Positions 24,392 through 33,420 are shown, numbered from the stretch's first letter. The stretch is DNA of 46,634 nt from Leptospira biflexa (GCA_020721865.1 DYLW01000018.1:1-46634), one strand, 5' to 3'. The notes: generated by a model from the sequence alone, not told the origin. Made by a program: numbers and translations.

Positions 24392-26182
24392 ATGGATTAT
24401 TCCCTGCTCACAAGATGGGGAAAAAATATTCAACGTGAATCCGTTCTGCCGGAATATCCACGCCCCGGAATGCAAAGGAAAAGCTATCTGAATTTAAACG
24501 GGGAGTGGGATTATGCTATCTATCCGGATGGGCAAAACTTTTCCGGATATTCCGGGAAGATTCTGGTTCCCTTTTCCCCGGAGAGTTTATTGTCCGGGGT
24601 TCACCGTGTCCTCATGCCCAATGAAACGCTTTATTATAGAAGAAAAATCTATATTGATGAATCCTTTATTCATCATACAACGCTTCTGCATTTTGGTGCC
24701 GTGGATTATGAATGCCGGGTATCTGTGAACGGAACATTTGTTGGCCAGCACAGGGGAGGGTATTTCCCTTTCCACCTGGATATAAGCCGGATTCTCCATG
24801 CCGGGGAAAATGAAATTACTCTTGAGGTGAAAGACCCATCGGATACTTCCTTCATCGCCCGAGGAAAGCAGACTCTGAAAAGGGGTGGTATCTGGTACAC
24901 TCCGCAATCTGGAATCTGGCAGACGGTGTGGATGGAAAGCCTTCCGGAAGTCTATATACAAAAAATATGGATAACCCCGGATATTGACCACAGTGGAGTT
25001 TATATTCATCCGATTACTGCGGGAGATTCAGAAAAAATCTCCCTGAAAATATACTCTGGGGGAATTTTGCTTCAACAAAAAGAAATCCTGCCCAATAGCA
25101 GAAATTTTATTATATTAGATAAACCCATATTGTGGTCACCGGAAAATCCACATTTATATGACATGGAATTGTCCATGAGAGAGGATCATGTTACCAGCTA
25201 TTTTGGGATGAGAAAAATTTCACTTGAAAAAGATAAAAAGGGGATTCCCCGTCTGTTTCTGAATAATCATCCGTATTTTCACAATGGTCTTCTGGACCAG
25301 GGGTACTGGTCTGACGGAATGATGACCGCCCCTTCCGATGATGCCATAATCTTTGATATAACTCAGGCGAAGAATATGGGATTTAATATGCTGCGTAAAC
25401 ATATCAAAATGGAACCACTCCGATGGTATTATCACTGCGACAGGATTGGAATGCTGGTATGGCAGGACATGATCAATGGTGGTTCCCGGTATAAATTTAG
25501 AAATATTCTTTTGTATCCATTTATTCTGGGGATGAACATCACGGATTCCCAAAAAAACTATAGCCTTTTTTCCAGAGAAAATCCGGAAGGAAGAGATGAA
25601 TACTGGAAAGATCTGGATTCCCTGATTTCCCATCTGTATAACCAGACATCTCTGGTGGTCTGGGTTCCCCACAATGAAGGATGGGGACAATTTGATGCTA
25701 ACCGTGCAGTGGAATTTGTCCGGGCAAAAGACCCCACCCGATTAGTGGACCATGCCAGCGGATGGCACGACCAGGGAGGTGGGGATATGAAAAGCCTCCA
25801 TATTTATTTTAGAAAATTTAAAATGCGAAAAAAATATAAAGATAAAAAACGGGCCACTGTGCTCTCCGAATTTGGGGGGTATTCATTTCCGGTGAGCGGT
25901 CACCACACAAATAAAGAAACATTTGGCTATGGAAAATTCAAGGACAGAGAAGCATTTCAAATTGCGTTTAATAAGCTGTATGAGAGCCAGATAATTCCCG
26001 CCCTATCAGAAGGCCTTTCCGCCACTGTGTATACCCAGATTGCCGATGTGGAGGATGAAACCAATGGCTTGTTCACTTATGATCGGGAGATTCTGAAAGT
26101 GGATCCGATAATGACATCGGCCATCCATTCCAGGATACAAAATTCTTTTCTGGAACTAGCCCCGCGTCCCCCACAAAAATAG
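24392..26182 (+). CDS. Glycoside hydrolase family 2 enzyme (596 aa)
   Basis: The order is that of GH2: sugar-binding domain (NLNGEWDYAIYPDG near 30-43; HFGAVDYECRVSVNG), an immunoglobulin-like domain, then the TIM barrel. The acid/base is Glu429 in WVPHNEGWGQFD and the nucleophile is Glu493 in VLSEFGGYS. Length is near that of beta-glucuronidase. It has no signal peptide. With the GH127 and the transporter it would remove a second kind of residue (galactose, glucuronate, mannose or arabinopyranose are possible) from an imported oligosaccharide. Confidence 0.9.
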   Translation: MDYSLLTRWGKNIQRESVLPEYPRPGMQRKSYLNLNGEWDYAIYPDGQNFSGYSGKILVPFSPESLLSGVHRVLMPNETLYYRRKIYIDESFIHHTTLLHFGAVDYECRVSVNGTFVGQHRGGYFPFHLDISRILHAGENEITLEVKDPSDTSFIARGKQTLKRGGIWYTPQSGIWQTVWMESLPEVYIQKIWITPDIDHSGVYIHPITAGDSEKISLKIYSGGILLQQKEILPNSRNFIILDKPILWSPENPHLYDMELSMREDHVTSYFGMRKISLEKDKKGIPRLFLNNHPYFHNGLLDQGYWSDGMMTAPSDDAIIFDITQAKNMGFNMLRKHIKMEPLRWYYHCDRIGMLVWQDMINGGSRYKFRNILLYPFILGMNITDSQKNYSLFSRENPEGRDEYWKDLDSLISHLYNQTSLVVWVPHNEGWGQFDANRAVEFVRAKDPTRLVDHASGWHDQGGGDMKSLHIYFRKFKMRKKYKDKKRATVLSEFGGYSFPVSGHHTNKETFGYGKFKDREAFQIAFNKLYESQIIPALSEGLSATVYTQIADVEDETNGLFTYDREILKVDPIMTSAIHSRIQNSFLELAPRPPQK

Positions 26183-26196
26183 ATTGATAAATCAAT
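26183..26196 (+). terminator. Small perfect hairpin after the GH2 gene
   Basis: ATTGAT-AA-ATCAAT directly follows the GH2 stop. It is AT-rich, short, and lacks a strong U-run, so termination here would be weak at best. Confidence 0.2.
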
Positions 26197-26216
26197 TCCT
26201 TCCGTGACATTGCCCC

Positions 26217-26381
26217 ATGGCTGGTAGAAAATATAATTGGATAGAAATTCTCGCGATTGTCGCTGTGGTTATCATTGTTGTATTTCTTCTTCTCAAGGTG
26301 ATGCCCTATCTGCTGAAAATAGCGTTCTGGATTCTGGTGGCGGTCATTGTGTTATGGCTGGTGCGTAAATTTTTTAAATAG
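26217..26381 (+). CDS. Small two-helix membrane protein (54 aa)
   Basis: The frame MAGRKYNWIEILAIVAVV... contains two hydrophobic stretches (about residues 9-27 and 35-50), a short turn with KVMPYL, and a basic C terminus VRKFFK. The positive residues at both ends suggest a hairpin with both termini in the cytoplasm. It sits alone in the gap between the GH2 gene and the convergent LptE-like gene, three bases from the latter's stop. No ribosome-binding site is obvious. The hydrophobic composition supports a real gene, but its role is unknown. Confidence 0.5.
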   Translation: MAGRKYNWIEILAIVAVVIIVVFLLLKVMPYLLKIAFWILVAVIVLWLVRKFFK

Positions 26382-26384
26382 ATT

Positions 26385-27122
26385 TTATTCATCGTCCTTA
26401 TACTGATACTGGTCATATTCCCGTTCCAGTCTGTCTCGTTCTTCCTTGGGCATGTCTTTGGGGATGACCACATCGGATCTTTCCTGGAAGTTCTTCAAAA
26501 TGGATTTCTGGTTTTTGTGGACTTTATAATTCAGCTCTTCCTCCGTTTTAAGATCTGTGTACCATCCTTCAAAAGATGTCAGGACAATTCTCTGCCCCAG
26601 GGAATCCATAAGACTCTCCATGGCTTCCATTTCTGTCTCAAACTGAAGAGGGGAAAAGGTGGCAAAAGACTGGATGGTGGTGGTGGGCAGAAGTACAGGT
26701 TCTTCTTCCTTAGACTCCAGAATATTTGGATTTTTTATCAGACGGATGGTGGCCACCACGGCAATCCGGTATTGGGTGGCTTTCCCAAACTGATCGTAAT
26801 GCAGGGGCGTCTTCCGGTAATGCTCGATGGTGGTGTAAAGCCAGATATCAGATTCTTCCTTTTTGTTATCTGTCTGGAGCCTTCCATCGGCCAGGTAGGC
26901 AATCCGGAGTTTTTCTTTTAATCGTTGCGGAATATACGGGGTTTCTGCCCGGCTGCGGATATTATGGATATACAGAGTTTTATACCGGGAAGGGATGATT
27001 TCATTGGACTGCACGGGAGCCACCGCCGTGTCCGGGTTTGGGTTTTCCGGGGTTGAGGCACATCGGCCGGCCAGAAGGGAAAATACAAATAAGGAAATGA
27101 TTGTATGTTTTGTCATTTTCAT
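26385..27122 (-). CDS. LptE-like outer-membrane lipoprotein (245 aa)
   Basis: A signal peptide ends at Cys21 in the relaxed lipobox LLAGRC, with Arg at -1. That residue is unusual but seen in spirochaetal lipoproteins. The domain at about 45-200 shows the pattern of the LPS-assembly lipoprotein family (TLYIHNIRSRAETPYIPQRL; LADGRLQTDNKKEESDIWLY; TTIEHYRKTPL). LptE plugs the LptD translocon. The C terminus is highly charged. Its presence with kdsA in the same gene set supports an LPS-bearing outer membrane. Confidence 0.65.
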   Translation of the reverse strand: MKMTKHTIISLFVFSLLAGRCASTPENPNPDTAVAPVQSNEIIPSRYKTLYIHNIRSRAETPYIPQRLKEKLRIAYLADGRLQTDNKKEESDIWLYTTIEHYRKTPLHYDQFGKATQYRIAVVATIRLIKNPNILESKEEEPVLLPTTTIQSFATFSPLQFETEMEAMESLMDSLGQRIVLTSFEGWYTDLKTEEELNYKVHKNQKSILKNFQERSDVVIPKDMPKEERDRLEREYDQYQYKDDE

Positions 27123-27139
27123 TTGGGCTCCCTTGCCAT

Positions 27140-27784
27140 TTACTTTAGCGGACGCGTTCCTTCCAGAAAAAAATATCCATCCTGGGAGGGAAATTGGTAT
27201 TTACCCTGCACGCTCTCCAGATGATAACCTGATCTTTCCAGAATCTGCTCCAGAATCATGGGGGTGAGCCGGTTTTCCCGTGGAAACAGCTCGTCCAGCA
27301 CCTCATCATTGACAGAAATCCCCCAGTCCATAATAAAAACCTTTCCGCCAGGACGGAGTATGGGGAGGGTCGTTTTGAGAATATCATCCGGTCCGGAAGC
27401 CGTGGAAAGGGAAAAGGAAAAAAATACCATATCTATGGGAGGCAGCCAGTTGGGATAAAAAACCCTATTTTGTTCATTCAAATGAAACGGAGTGGTATTT
27501 TTCAATCCTTTCTGCACGATTCTTTTCCACAGTGTATCCAGCAGTTCTTCCTGGTAATCCAGGGAATAAATATGCAGGCTTTCAAAGTTTTTCCCATACT
27601 CTCCCAAAAGCAGAGAGACATATCCATTTCCGCATCCAAAGTCCAGAATGTTGATCTGGTCCGGCTCTGCCTGGAGATAAAAATCCAGAATGGATTTATA
27701 CACCACGGGATCAATAATCTGTTCCCGACGTTTGGAAAACAGAAACTCATGGAATTCCGGTTTTTCATGGGCACGGATAATCAT
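27140..27784 (-). CDS. Class I SAM-dependent methyltransferase (214 aa)
   Basis: Motif I is INILDFGCGNGYVSLLLGEYG at about residues 38-58 (core DFGCGNG). Later the acidic loop and PPIDMVFFSFSLS fit motif IV, and LPILRPGGKVFIMDWG is the post-motif segment. The substrate is not evident. It lies between gatC (gap 3 bp) and the LptE-like lipoprotein gene on the same strand, and could modify a small molecule or lipid. Confidence 0.85.
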   Translation of the reverse strand: MIIRAHEKPEFHEFLFSKRREQIIDPVVYKSILDFYLQAEPDQINILDFGCGNGYVSLLLGEYGKNFESLHIYSLDYQEELLDTLWKRIVQKGLKNTTPFHLNEQNRVFYPNWLPPIDMVFFSFSLSTASGPDDILKTTLPILRPGGKVFIMDWGISVNDEVLDELFPRENRLTPMILEQILERSGYHLESVQGKYQFPSQDGYFFLEGTRPLK

Positions 27785-27787
27785 AAA

Positions 27788-28096
27788 TCAATTATTGCGG
27801 TCAATTACCTGTGGCACCACAAAAAATGAATCTTTCCATGCGGGAGCAATACTCTCAAGGGCGTCCTGCCCCAGGGATATTCCGGGAACATCTTCCCGGC
27901 GGACATTCTCCTGCCCCAGAACATGGCCGATGGGTTCCACATCCTTTGTGTCAACATTTTCTATCTGGTTCACAAACTGGAGTATCTGGTTGAATTCCTG
28001 CGTCATGGAATCCAGCTCCTCTCCGGAAAGCTGGAGTCGGGACAGGCGGGCGATTTTTTCCACCTCCTCCCGGGTAACATTTTTGGGATTGCTCAT
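27788..28096 (-). CDS. gatC: Asp-tRNA(Asn)/Glu-tRNA(Gln) amidotransferase subunit C (102 aa)
   Basis: VTREEVEKIARLSRLQLSGEE and the later VEPIGHVLGQENVRREDVP are the GatC signature. The end carries the usual VPQVID. GatC stabilises the GatA-GatB complex that amidates Glu-tRNA(Gln) or Asp-tRNA(Asn). No gatA or gatB is nearby. It follows kdsA by 42 bp. Confidence 0.95.
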   Translation of the reverse strand: MSNPKNVTREEVEKIARLSRLQLSGEELDSMTQEFNQILQFVNQIENVDTKDVEPIGHVLGQENVRREDVPGISLGQDALESIAPAWKDSFFVVPQVIDRNN

Positions 28097-28138
28097 AACT
28101 CAGGAAAAATTTCCGGTAGTGTATGACAAGAAAAAAAT

Positions 28139-28972
28139 CTATCCATTTTTCACCAATCGGTCAATGGCAAGCAACTCCCGCACGGTGGCCGGAAGCAGTC
28201 TGAGCTCCATCTGGTTGGTAGCGTCGCTTTTGGCCGATGGCGGGTTTGGGTGGGCTTCCATGAAAAAACCGTCCACCCCCACGGCAGCGGCGGCACGGGC
28301 GATGGGGAACGCCATCTCTCTTTCCCCTCCGGATGTTTTTCCGCCTCCGGGAAGCTGCGTGGCATGGGTTACATCCATCACCACATGGATACCCTCCCGC
28401 CGCATCATTTCCAGTGAGCGCATATCCACCACCAGATTATTGTAACCAAATGTATAACCCCTTTCGCAGATGGTGATTTTATCCGAACCCACTGACCGGA
28501 ATTTATCCACAATCTGCATAGTATCTCCGGGAGCCATAAACTGCCCTTTTTTCACGTTCACCCATTTCCCTGTCCGGGCTGCGGCCAGAATCAGATCTGT
28601 CTGCCGGGATAAAAAAGCGGGTATCTGGATCATATCCACGGAGTCTCCGGCAATCTCCGCTTCTTCCGGTGAATGCACATCGGTCAGGATGGGGACATTA
28701 AATTTTTTGCCGATTTCCCGGAGCATGGCCAGACCTTTTTCTATCCCCGGCCCCCGGAAAGAATCCGCACTGGAGCGGTTAGCTTTATCATAAGAGGATT
28801 TAAAAAATACAACAATATCCAGCTCCCGGCCAATGTCTGCCACCACTTTTGCGGTGGATTCCAGCAATTCCATGCTCTCTATCACGCAGGGTCCGGAAAT
28901 CAGAAAAAATGGCTGCTTCCCCCCGATCTTTTTGCCAAAAAAATTGACTTCTGAATTTTCTATTACGGGCAT
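28139..28972 (-). CDS. kdsA: 3-deoxy-8-phosphooctulonate synthase (277 aa)
   Basis: Motifs FLISGPCVIES, FKSSYDKANRSS, GPGIEKGL, IQIPAFLSRQTDL and TQLPGGGKTSGGERE define KdsA, which condenses phosphoenolpyruvate with arabinose 5-phosphate to make Kdo-8-phosphate. The Cys in GPC (the metal-independent E. coli type has Asn) marks the metal-dependent class. Kdo is a lipid A core sugar, so this cell should make LPS. Length is typical. Confidence 0.97.
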   Translation of the reverse strand: MPVIENSEVNFFGKKIGGKQPFFLISGPCVIESMELLESTAKVVADIGRELDIVVFFKSSYDKANRSSADSFRGPGIEKGLAMLREIGKKFNVPILTDVHSPEEAEIAGDSVDMIQIPAFLSRQTDLILAAARTGKWVNVKKGQFMAPGDTMQIVDKFRSVGSDKITICERGYTFGYNNLVVDMRSLEMMRREGIHVVMDVTHATQLPGGGKTSGGEREMAFPIARAAAAVGVDGFFMEAHPNPPSAKSDATNQMELRLLPATVRELLAIDRLVKNG

Positions 28973-28981
28973 AGCCTCTCC

Positions 28982-29410
28982 TTATTTTGGTTTCGCATCC
29001 GGAAGTGGATACAATGCCAGGATGCCACATCCCCCGTCTTCTCTGTACTCGGTCTGCACAGACTGGGGAGCCATTTTCTTCCGGTATTTTTCCATATAAT
29101 AATTCTCATTCTGTGATCTGGCTGCCGTGCAGTTCTTTTTCCATCGGATGACCATGGGGACATCCTTTTCCGCATTGTCGATGAAGGTATAAATCTGAAT
29201 TTGGTGTGCATTGGGTTTGCATTCTGTGGGAATTTCCTTATCCATGGTCAACCGGCAGGAATTTTCCGGGGCTCCCTTCTGTGCGGATGAGCAACTGATC
29301 AGAAAAATAATCATCCCGGATGCGACAAGAATTCTCCGGGCAGGCTTGGGTAACAAATCAGAAATCACAGGCTTTCCGGGGGACGTGGCAGTGTGGAAGA
29401 AAGGGAGCAT
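28982..29410 (-). CDS. Putative small lipoprotein (up to 142 aa)
   Basis: A hydrophobic stretch ends in FLISC, a lipobox, followed by SSAQKG, so the mature protein is about 100 residues with four Cys outside the lipidated one. The start is uncertain. ATG at 29410 has AAAGGATGG upstream but overlaps the HD-domain gene by 46 bp and gives a long n-region; TTG at 29356 gives a normal signal peptide with no clear ribosome-binding site. Function unknown. Confidence 0.6.
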   Translation of the reverse strand: MLPFFHTATSPGKPVISDLLPKPARRILVASGMIIFLISCSSAQKGAPENSCRLTMDKEIPTECKPNAHQIQIYTFIDNAEKDVPMVIRWKKNCTAARSQNENYYMEKYRKKMAPQSVQTEYREDGGCGILALYPLPDAKPK

Positions 29411-30561
29411 TTATCATACCATCCTTTTTTCAGTTCACTCCCAAAACGGTTGTTTTCTTCATCCACAGATTTTACAATATTGATTCTCTGGCTGTGTATC
29501 CTCTTGGGGCATTCCCTCGTGTTGTCTTTACATAAAATCTGGGTGGCTTTGGGTTTGGGATATGCCAGAGCATATAGCTTGTGCACACAGGCATTTTCAA
29601 TTTTTCCTATTTCCTGCCCGTATTCAAAGACCTCTGCGTATTTGGAATAGAAAAGCTTGAAAAACCGCATCAAACCATAAGGGAAATTCCCTTTTTCTGT
29701 GAGCAAACCCATTTGGTAAAGCACAGAACCGGATACACTCTCCTCTTCCCCCCCAACCGGCATTTCCCTTTTAAACCAGGTGAAATATTCCACCACATGC
29801 AGGATGGTGGACATAATATCTGTTTTTGACTGGTACCATCGGGTTATCTTTGCCTCGTTTTCATTCATAAAACGAACGCGTAAATGGCTGTGGTTTTCTA
29901 TGATTTCTTTGACTGCGGGATGCAAATCTTTTGTGGCAATTTTCGCTGCCCCCTCCTTGTCATGCTCGGTAATTGTACCCTCAAAAGAGTCCAGTTCCTC
30001 CCAATTTGCCATCTGGGAAATGGAAAAATCATGAAGCATGCCGGCCTGGAACATGACTCCATAATCCGAATAATCCACATCGTCGTCCCCCAGGGAAGCC
30101 AGAAGACCCACCGATGTCAAAGCAACTTCCATCAGGTGCTCCCAGATCTTTCTCTGTCCATAAAGAAGGGAGATGAGGTAGGTTACAAAATAATTTTTGC
30201 TCAGAGCCCTTTTGACCACTCTGGCCATATCCAGTTTACTCCTTTTAAAGAGGTAACCGGCAAAGGAATAATCAAACATCCCCAGTTTTTTTTCAATATC
30301 CTTTCGCAATGTGTTTAACAAGGCCAATCGAATTGATTCTGTTAATTCAATGACAAAATTAAATTTTTTCCCCTTGTATTTATCATCCAATGCTTCCAGA
30401 AGATTTGTTTTTAACGGGCGTTTGGACTGGAGCAATACTTTGTCGTTGTCATCTTTGATGGATTCTCTTAATTCCAGGATTTCCATGGAGCCCAGCACAG
30501 TGGCCAGACGAAAAATATCATGGATGTCATTAGTTGTGATTGCATCGTCCAAAAATTCCAT
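29365..30561 (-). CDS. HD-domain (HDOD/HD-GYP-like) protein (398 aa)
   Basis: The centre has an HD motif in AGMLHDFSISQMANWEELDS, with later helices carrying ITEHDKEGAAKIA and AVKEIIENHSHLR (H...HD...H pattern), as in the HD/HDOD superfamily. The GYP motif of c-di-GMP hydrolases is absent, so hydrolysis of c-di-GMP is doubtful, although other HD hydrolase or signalling roles are possible. The N-terminal ~130 residues are charged and helical; the C-terminal part after residue 330 is Lys/Arg/Cys-rich. It is the first gene of a minus-strand set leading into kdsA. Confidence 0.7.
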   Translation of the reverse strand: MEFLDDAITTNDIHDIFRLATVLGSMEILELRESIKDDNDKVLLQSKRPLKTNLLEALDDKYKGKKFNFVIELTESIRLALLNTLRKDIEKKLGMFDYSFAGYLFKRSKLDMARVVKRALSKNYFVTYLISLLYGQRKIWEHLMEVALTSVGLLASLGDDDVDYSDYGVMFQAGMLHDFSISQMANWEELDSFEGTITEHDKEGAAKIATKDLHPAVKEIIENHSHLRVRFMNENEAKITRWYQSKTDIMSTILHVVEYFTWFKREMPVGGEEESVSGSVLYQMGLLTEKGNFPYGLMRFFKLFYSKYAEVFEYGQEIGKIENACVHKLYALAYPKPKATQILCKDNTRECPKRIHSQRINIVKSVDEENNRFGSELKKGWYDKCSLSSTLPRPPESL

Positions 30562-30770
30562 AGTACCGGATTTTATTTAATAAAACCTTTGGCAAGAATT
30601 TTCTTTCCGGAAGTTGCCGAACGTTTTGCGACGCAAGATGAAATTTAGTAATTATTCTGGGTTTATTCCTCCATCCATTTCCTTTTTTCGTTGACATTCC
30701 GGGGAAAGGCAGAAACTGTTTGACATACGGTCGGTGGGTGAAAATTTCCCGGATATAAAAAGGAGATATA

Positions 30771-30878
30771 ATGTCATTTTACGATTTAGAATTCAATGAT
30801 ACAAAAGGAAATACCATTCCCATGCGGGAATATGCGGGCAGAGTCACTCCAATAGCGGATTTTTTGGCCGGAATATAA
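30771..30878 (+). pseudogene. N-terminal stub of a glutathione peroxidase-like gene
   Basis: A strong site (AAGGAG) precedes an ATG that opens a 35-codon frame. MSFYDLEFNDTKGNTIPMRE followed by YAGRV closely matches the start of glutathione peroxidases (FYDFEF-D--G---L-DYKGKV). The frame then leaves the family just before the position of the catalytic NxASxCG segment and stops at 30876. No continuation of the family was seen downstream. It is either a truncated relic with its translation signals left, or a short peptide by chance. The rest of 30562-31129 has no other gene. Confidence 0.6.
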
Positions 30879-31010
30879 AATGGAATTATACAATATTTTT
30901 AATTTCCTCCGATGCAAAGCAAATCAAAAGGTATTCCCCAGTAACAAAGCCTTTAGCCTTGGAAAATGATATCTTGGGATTTTTGAAATAATTTTTCTAT
31001 CTTTTCCCAT

Positions 31011-31060
31011 CGGAGGGGGAGTAGCCCGGGATCTCACAGGAAACCTGTGGCCCATACAGC
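31011..31060 (+). ncRNA. Possible structured RNA, degenerate yybP-ykoY-like
   Basis: GGGGAGTAGC at 31016-31025 matches the conserved loop of manganese-sensing yybP-ykoY riboswitches. It is followed by a perfect hairpin CACAGG-AAA-CCTGTG (31035-31049). The remaining junction and closing helix are not clear. The element is 80 bp from the FecR lipoprotein start. It could be a decayed riboswitch that once served another gene. Confidence 0.22.
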
Positions 31061-31129
31061 AGTTTCTTCAAGTAAAAAATTCTTGCCGATTTTACGGATA
31101 ACCATTTTATGGAATAAAGGGAGAATTAT

Positions 31130-32095
31130 ATGAAGCTAAAAAATTTAACCATGGTCATTGCCATCATGTTCATTTCCATCGGTACGATGGGTGGATGTAC
31201 AGAAAAGAAAAAAGACAGAGCCGGTGTTGTCACACTGCTGAAAGGGGATGTACTGGTCAATGGAAATAACACCATGGTTGGGAAAAAAATCCGCAAGGGA
31301 GATACCGTGGAGACCAGAGACAAATCCTATGTCTCCATTCAGTTCTCTCAGGATGCCGTTCTGGCGGTTAAACCATCCACAAAAATAACCCTTGAAGAAT
31401 TGACTGTCACATCGGAAGGAAAGCCAGTGCAGAATTTCTACCAGCAGAATGGAAGCACTTTCAATAAAATCCTCACCAAAGGCTCTGGCTACGCAATCCG
31501 CACCCGGTATACCATCGCCGCCGTGCGGGGGACATCTTTTGCCCTGTCCGTTTCTGAAGACGGAGACAATTCCGGAATAAAGGTGTATCATGGAGAAGTG
31601 GAATTTGAGGCCACAGAAAAAGGTACCGGAAAAAAAGATAAACAAATCATAGCAGCGGAGAAAAAAACCCAGGCAAAAAACGGAATTCTGCAAAAGCCGG
31701 AACCGATGAATGGTGAAGAAATGAATGTGCTTCGCGAATATGATGACCTGCCCGTTCTGACCATGGAAACTCTGGAAAAAATCCAGTCAGAGGAAAATCC
31801 CCGTGGCGTTTCCATCCCCCCATCTCTGGATCAGAAATTCCAGAATCCGGGTGAAGTGGCCCCCATTTCCATGGAAAACGAAAACCCCAAAGGGACAGGC
31901 TCCACAGAAAAAGCAAAACAGATGACCACCGATGACCTGCGGAAACAGTACGGTGCTCTTACCCAAGTGACTGACAAAAACGGCAGAGTTTATATTGGAA
32001 AATATTCCATGCAGGGAGAGTATTCTGTCATCATCACCACCCGGGGAACAGTCCGCATTCCTTCCAAAGACATCCAGTCCATCAAGCCGTATTAA
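31130..32095 (+). CDS. FecR-domain lipoprotein (321 aa)
   Basis: The lipobox TMGGC places the lipidated Cys at residue 23. A FecR domain spans about 35-165 with VVTLLKGDVLVNGN at its start and IRTRYTIAAVRGTSFALSV as the signature. A Pro/Glu-rich linker follows, then a C-terminal 60-residue segment with GRVYIGKYSMQGEYSVIITT that looks like a small beta domain. No sigma factor is nearby. It is a second FecR protein in this window, unrelated in its C terminus to that at 2070. GGGAGAATTAT precedes the ATG. Confidence 0.85.
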   Translation: MKLKNLTMVIAIMFISIGTMGGCTEKKKDRAGVVTLLKGDVLVNGNNTMVGKKIRKGDTVETRDKSYVSIQFSQDAVLAVKPSTKITLEELTVTSEGKPVQNFYQQNGSTFNKILTKGSGYAIRTRYTIAAVRGTSFALSVSEDGDNSGIKVYHGEVEFEATEKGTGKKDKQIIAAEKKTQAKNGILQKPEPMNGEEMNVLREYDDLPVLTMETLEKIQSEENPRGVSIPPSLDQKFQNPGEVAPISMENENPKGTGSTEKAKQMTTDDLRKQYGALTQVTDKNGRVYIGKYSMQGEYSVIITTRGTVRIPSKDIQSIKPY

Positions 32096-32117
32096 TTATG
32101 GCCGATGGTTTTGTCTA

Positions 32118-33341
32118 TTAAAGATAATGACCCAGCTTGCAGGCCTTTGTGGAAAGATATTTTTCATTGTGAGGGTTCCTCTCTGCGATGATTGGAACCC
32201 GCTCCACGATTTCCAGACCATAGCCCTCCAAGCCCACCAGCTTCCGGGGGTTATTGGTCATCAGGCGTATTTTGCGGACACCCACTTGGTTTAATATCTG
32301 GGCACCAATTCCATAATCCCGCAAATCAGCGTCAAACCCCAGGGCCTCGTTAGCTTCCACCGTATCCATGCCCTGATCCTGAAAATTATATGCCTTGAGT
32401 TTATTGATCAGCCCAATGCCTCTGCCTTCCTGACGCATGTACACCAGAACACCTTTTTTTTCTTCTGCAATTTTTTTCAGGGCTGCCTGGAGCTGCACCC
32501 CGCAATCGCAACGCAGGGAATGGAAGGTGTCCCCGGTGAGGCATTCGGAGTGGACTCTCACCAGAACGGGTTCGTTAGGATTTATTTCACCCATGACAAA
32601 GGCAAGATGGATATGATCATCAATGGAATTGGTGAAAGCATAGGAGCGGAATTCTCCAAACTCCGTGGGAAGCTTAGTGATTACCTCCAGCTTCACCATC
32701 GTTTCGCGGTGTCTTCTGTATTCAATTAAATCTTTGATAGTGGCAATTTTAATCTGGTGCTTTTTCGCGAACTCTATGAGATCCGGCATACGGGCCATCT
32801 CCCCGTTTTCCTTCATGATTTCACATATCACCGCGACGGGTTTCTTCCCGGCCATCTTAACCAAATCCAGAGAAGCCTCCGTGTGGCCGGTCCTCACCAG
32901 AACTCCTCCTTCCCGTGCAACCAGAGGGAACACATGACCTGGCCGTACAAAATCTTCAGGAGTGGAGGTATGAGACGCCATCAACTGAATGGTCACATTC
33001 CTGTCAAATGCAGATATCCCGGTGGTAATATTTTCTTTTGCGTCCACAGAGACAGTGAAGGCAGTTCGGCGGACATCCTGATTATTTTTTACCATGGGAG
33101 CCAGATCCAGCTCTTTTGCACGGGATGCCGGAAGGGGAACGCAGATGAGCCCCTTTCCATAACTGGCCATGAAATTAATTTTCTCCGGCGTACATTCATC
33201 ACCGGCCATCACCAGATCCCCCTCATTCTCCCGATCTTCCGAATCCGTGACAATGAGCATGTGGCCATGCTTTATTTCTTCTATTGCTTCTTCTATGCTA
33301 ATGGGGCCGGGATTAAATTCCAATTTCTTTTTCAACATCAT
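32118..33341 (-). CDS. ribBA: Bifunctional DHBP synthase / GTP cyclohydrolase II (407 aa)
   Basis: Residues 1-205 are the RibB domain ([26 protein letters not shown]). Residues 210-400 are the RibA domain, with zinc cysteines in [20 protein letters not shown] (CxxD...CxC), RQEGRGIGL and the TNNPRK motif. The protein makes both first precursors of riboflavin, from ribulose 5-phosphate and GTP. No other rib gene is near. I looked for an FMN riboswitch upstream and did not find one. Two ATG codons in a row begin the gene, and a hairpin covers the region just upstream. Confidence 0.97.
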   Translation of the reverse strand: MMLKKKLEFNPGPISIEEAIEEIKHGHMLIVTDSEDRENEGDLVMAGDECTPEKINFMASYGKGLICVPLPASRAKELDLAPMVKNNQDVRRTAFTVSVDAKENITTGISAFDRNVTIQLMASHTSTPEDFVRPGHVFPLVAREGGVLVRTGHTEASLDLVKMAGKKPVAVICEIMKENGEMARMPDLIEFAKKHQIKIATIKDLIEYRRHRETMVKLEVITKLPTEFGEFRSYAFTNSIDDHIHLAFVMGEINPNEPVLVRVHSECLTGDTFHSLRCDCGVQLQAALKKIAEEKKGVLVYMRQEGRGIGLINKLKAYNFQDQGMDTVEANEALGFDADLRDYGIGAQILNQVGVRKIRLMTNNPRKLVGLEGYGLEIVERVPIIAERNPHNEKYLSTKACKLGHYL

Positions 33342-33376
33342 GACGGTTGCAGACTTTTTTCGTTTCCTGCTCCGTC
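33342..33376 (-). promoter_or_regulatory. Hairpin abutting the ribBA start codon
   Basis: GACGG (33342-33346) pairs with CCGTC (33372-33376), and GCAG pairs with CTGC inside it. The base of the stem touches the start codon, and the only possible ribosome-binding sequence (GGAGCAGG read on the minus strand) lies within the stem. This could hold down translation of ribBA. Confidence 0.35.
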
Positions 33377-33420
33377 AATGATAATGGGATGGGGAACCCC
33401 CCCGGGTGACTGCATGGCGA

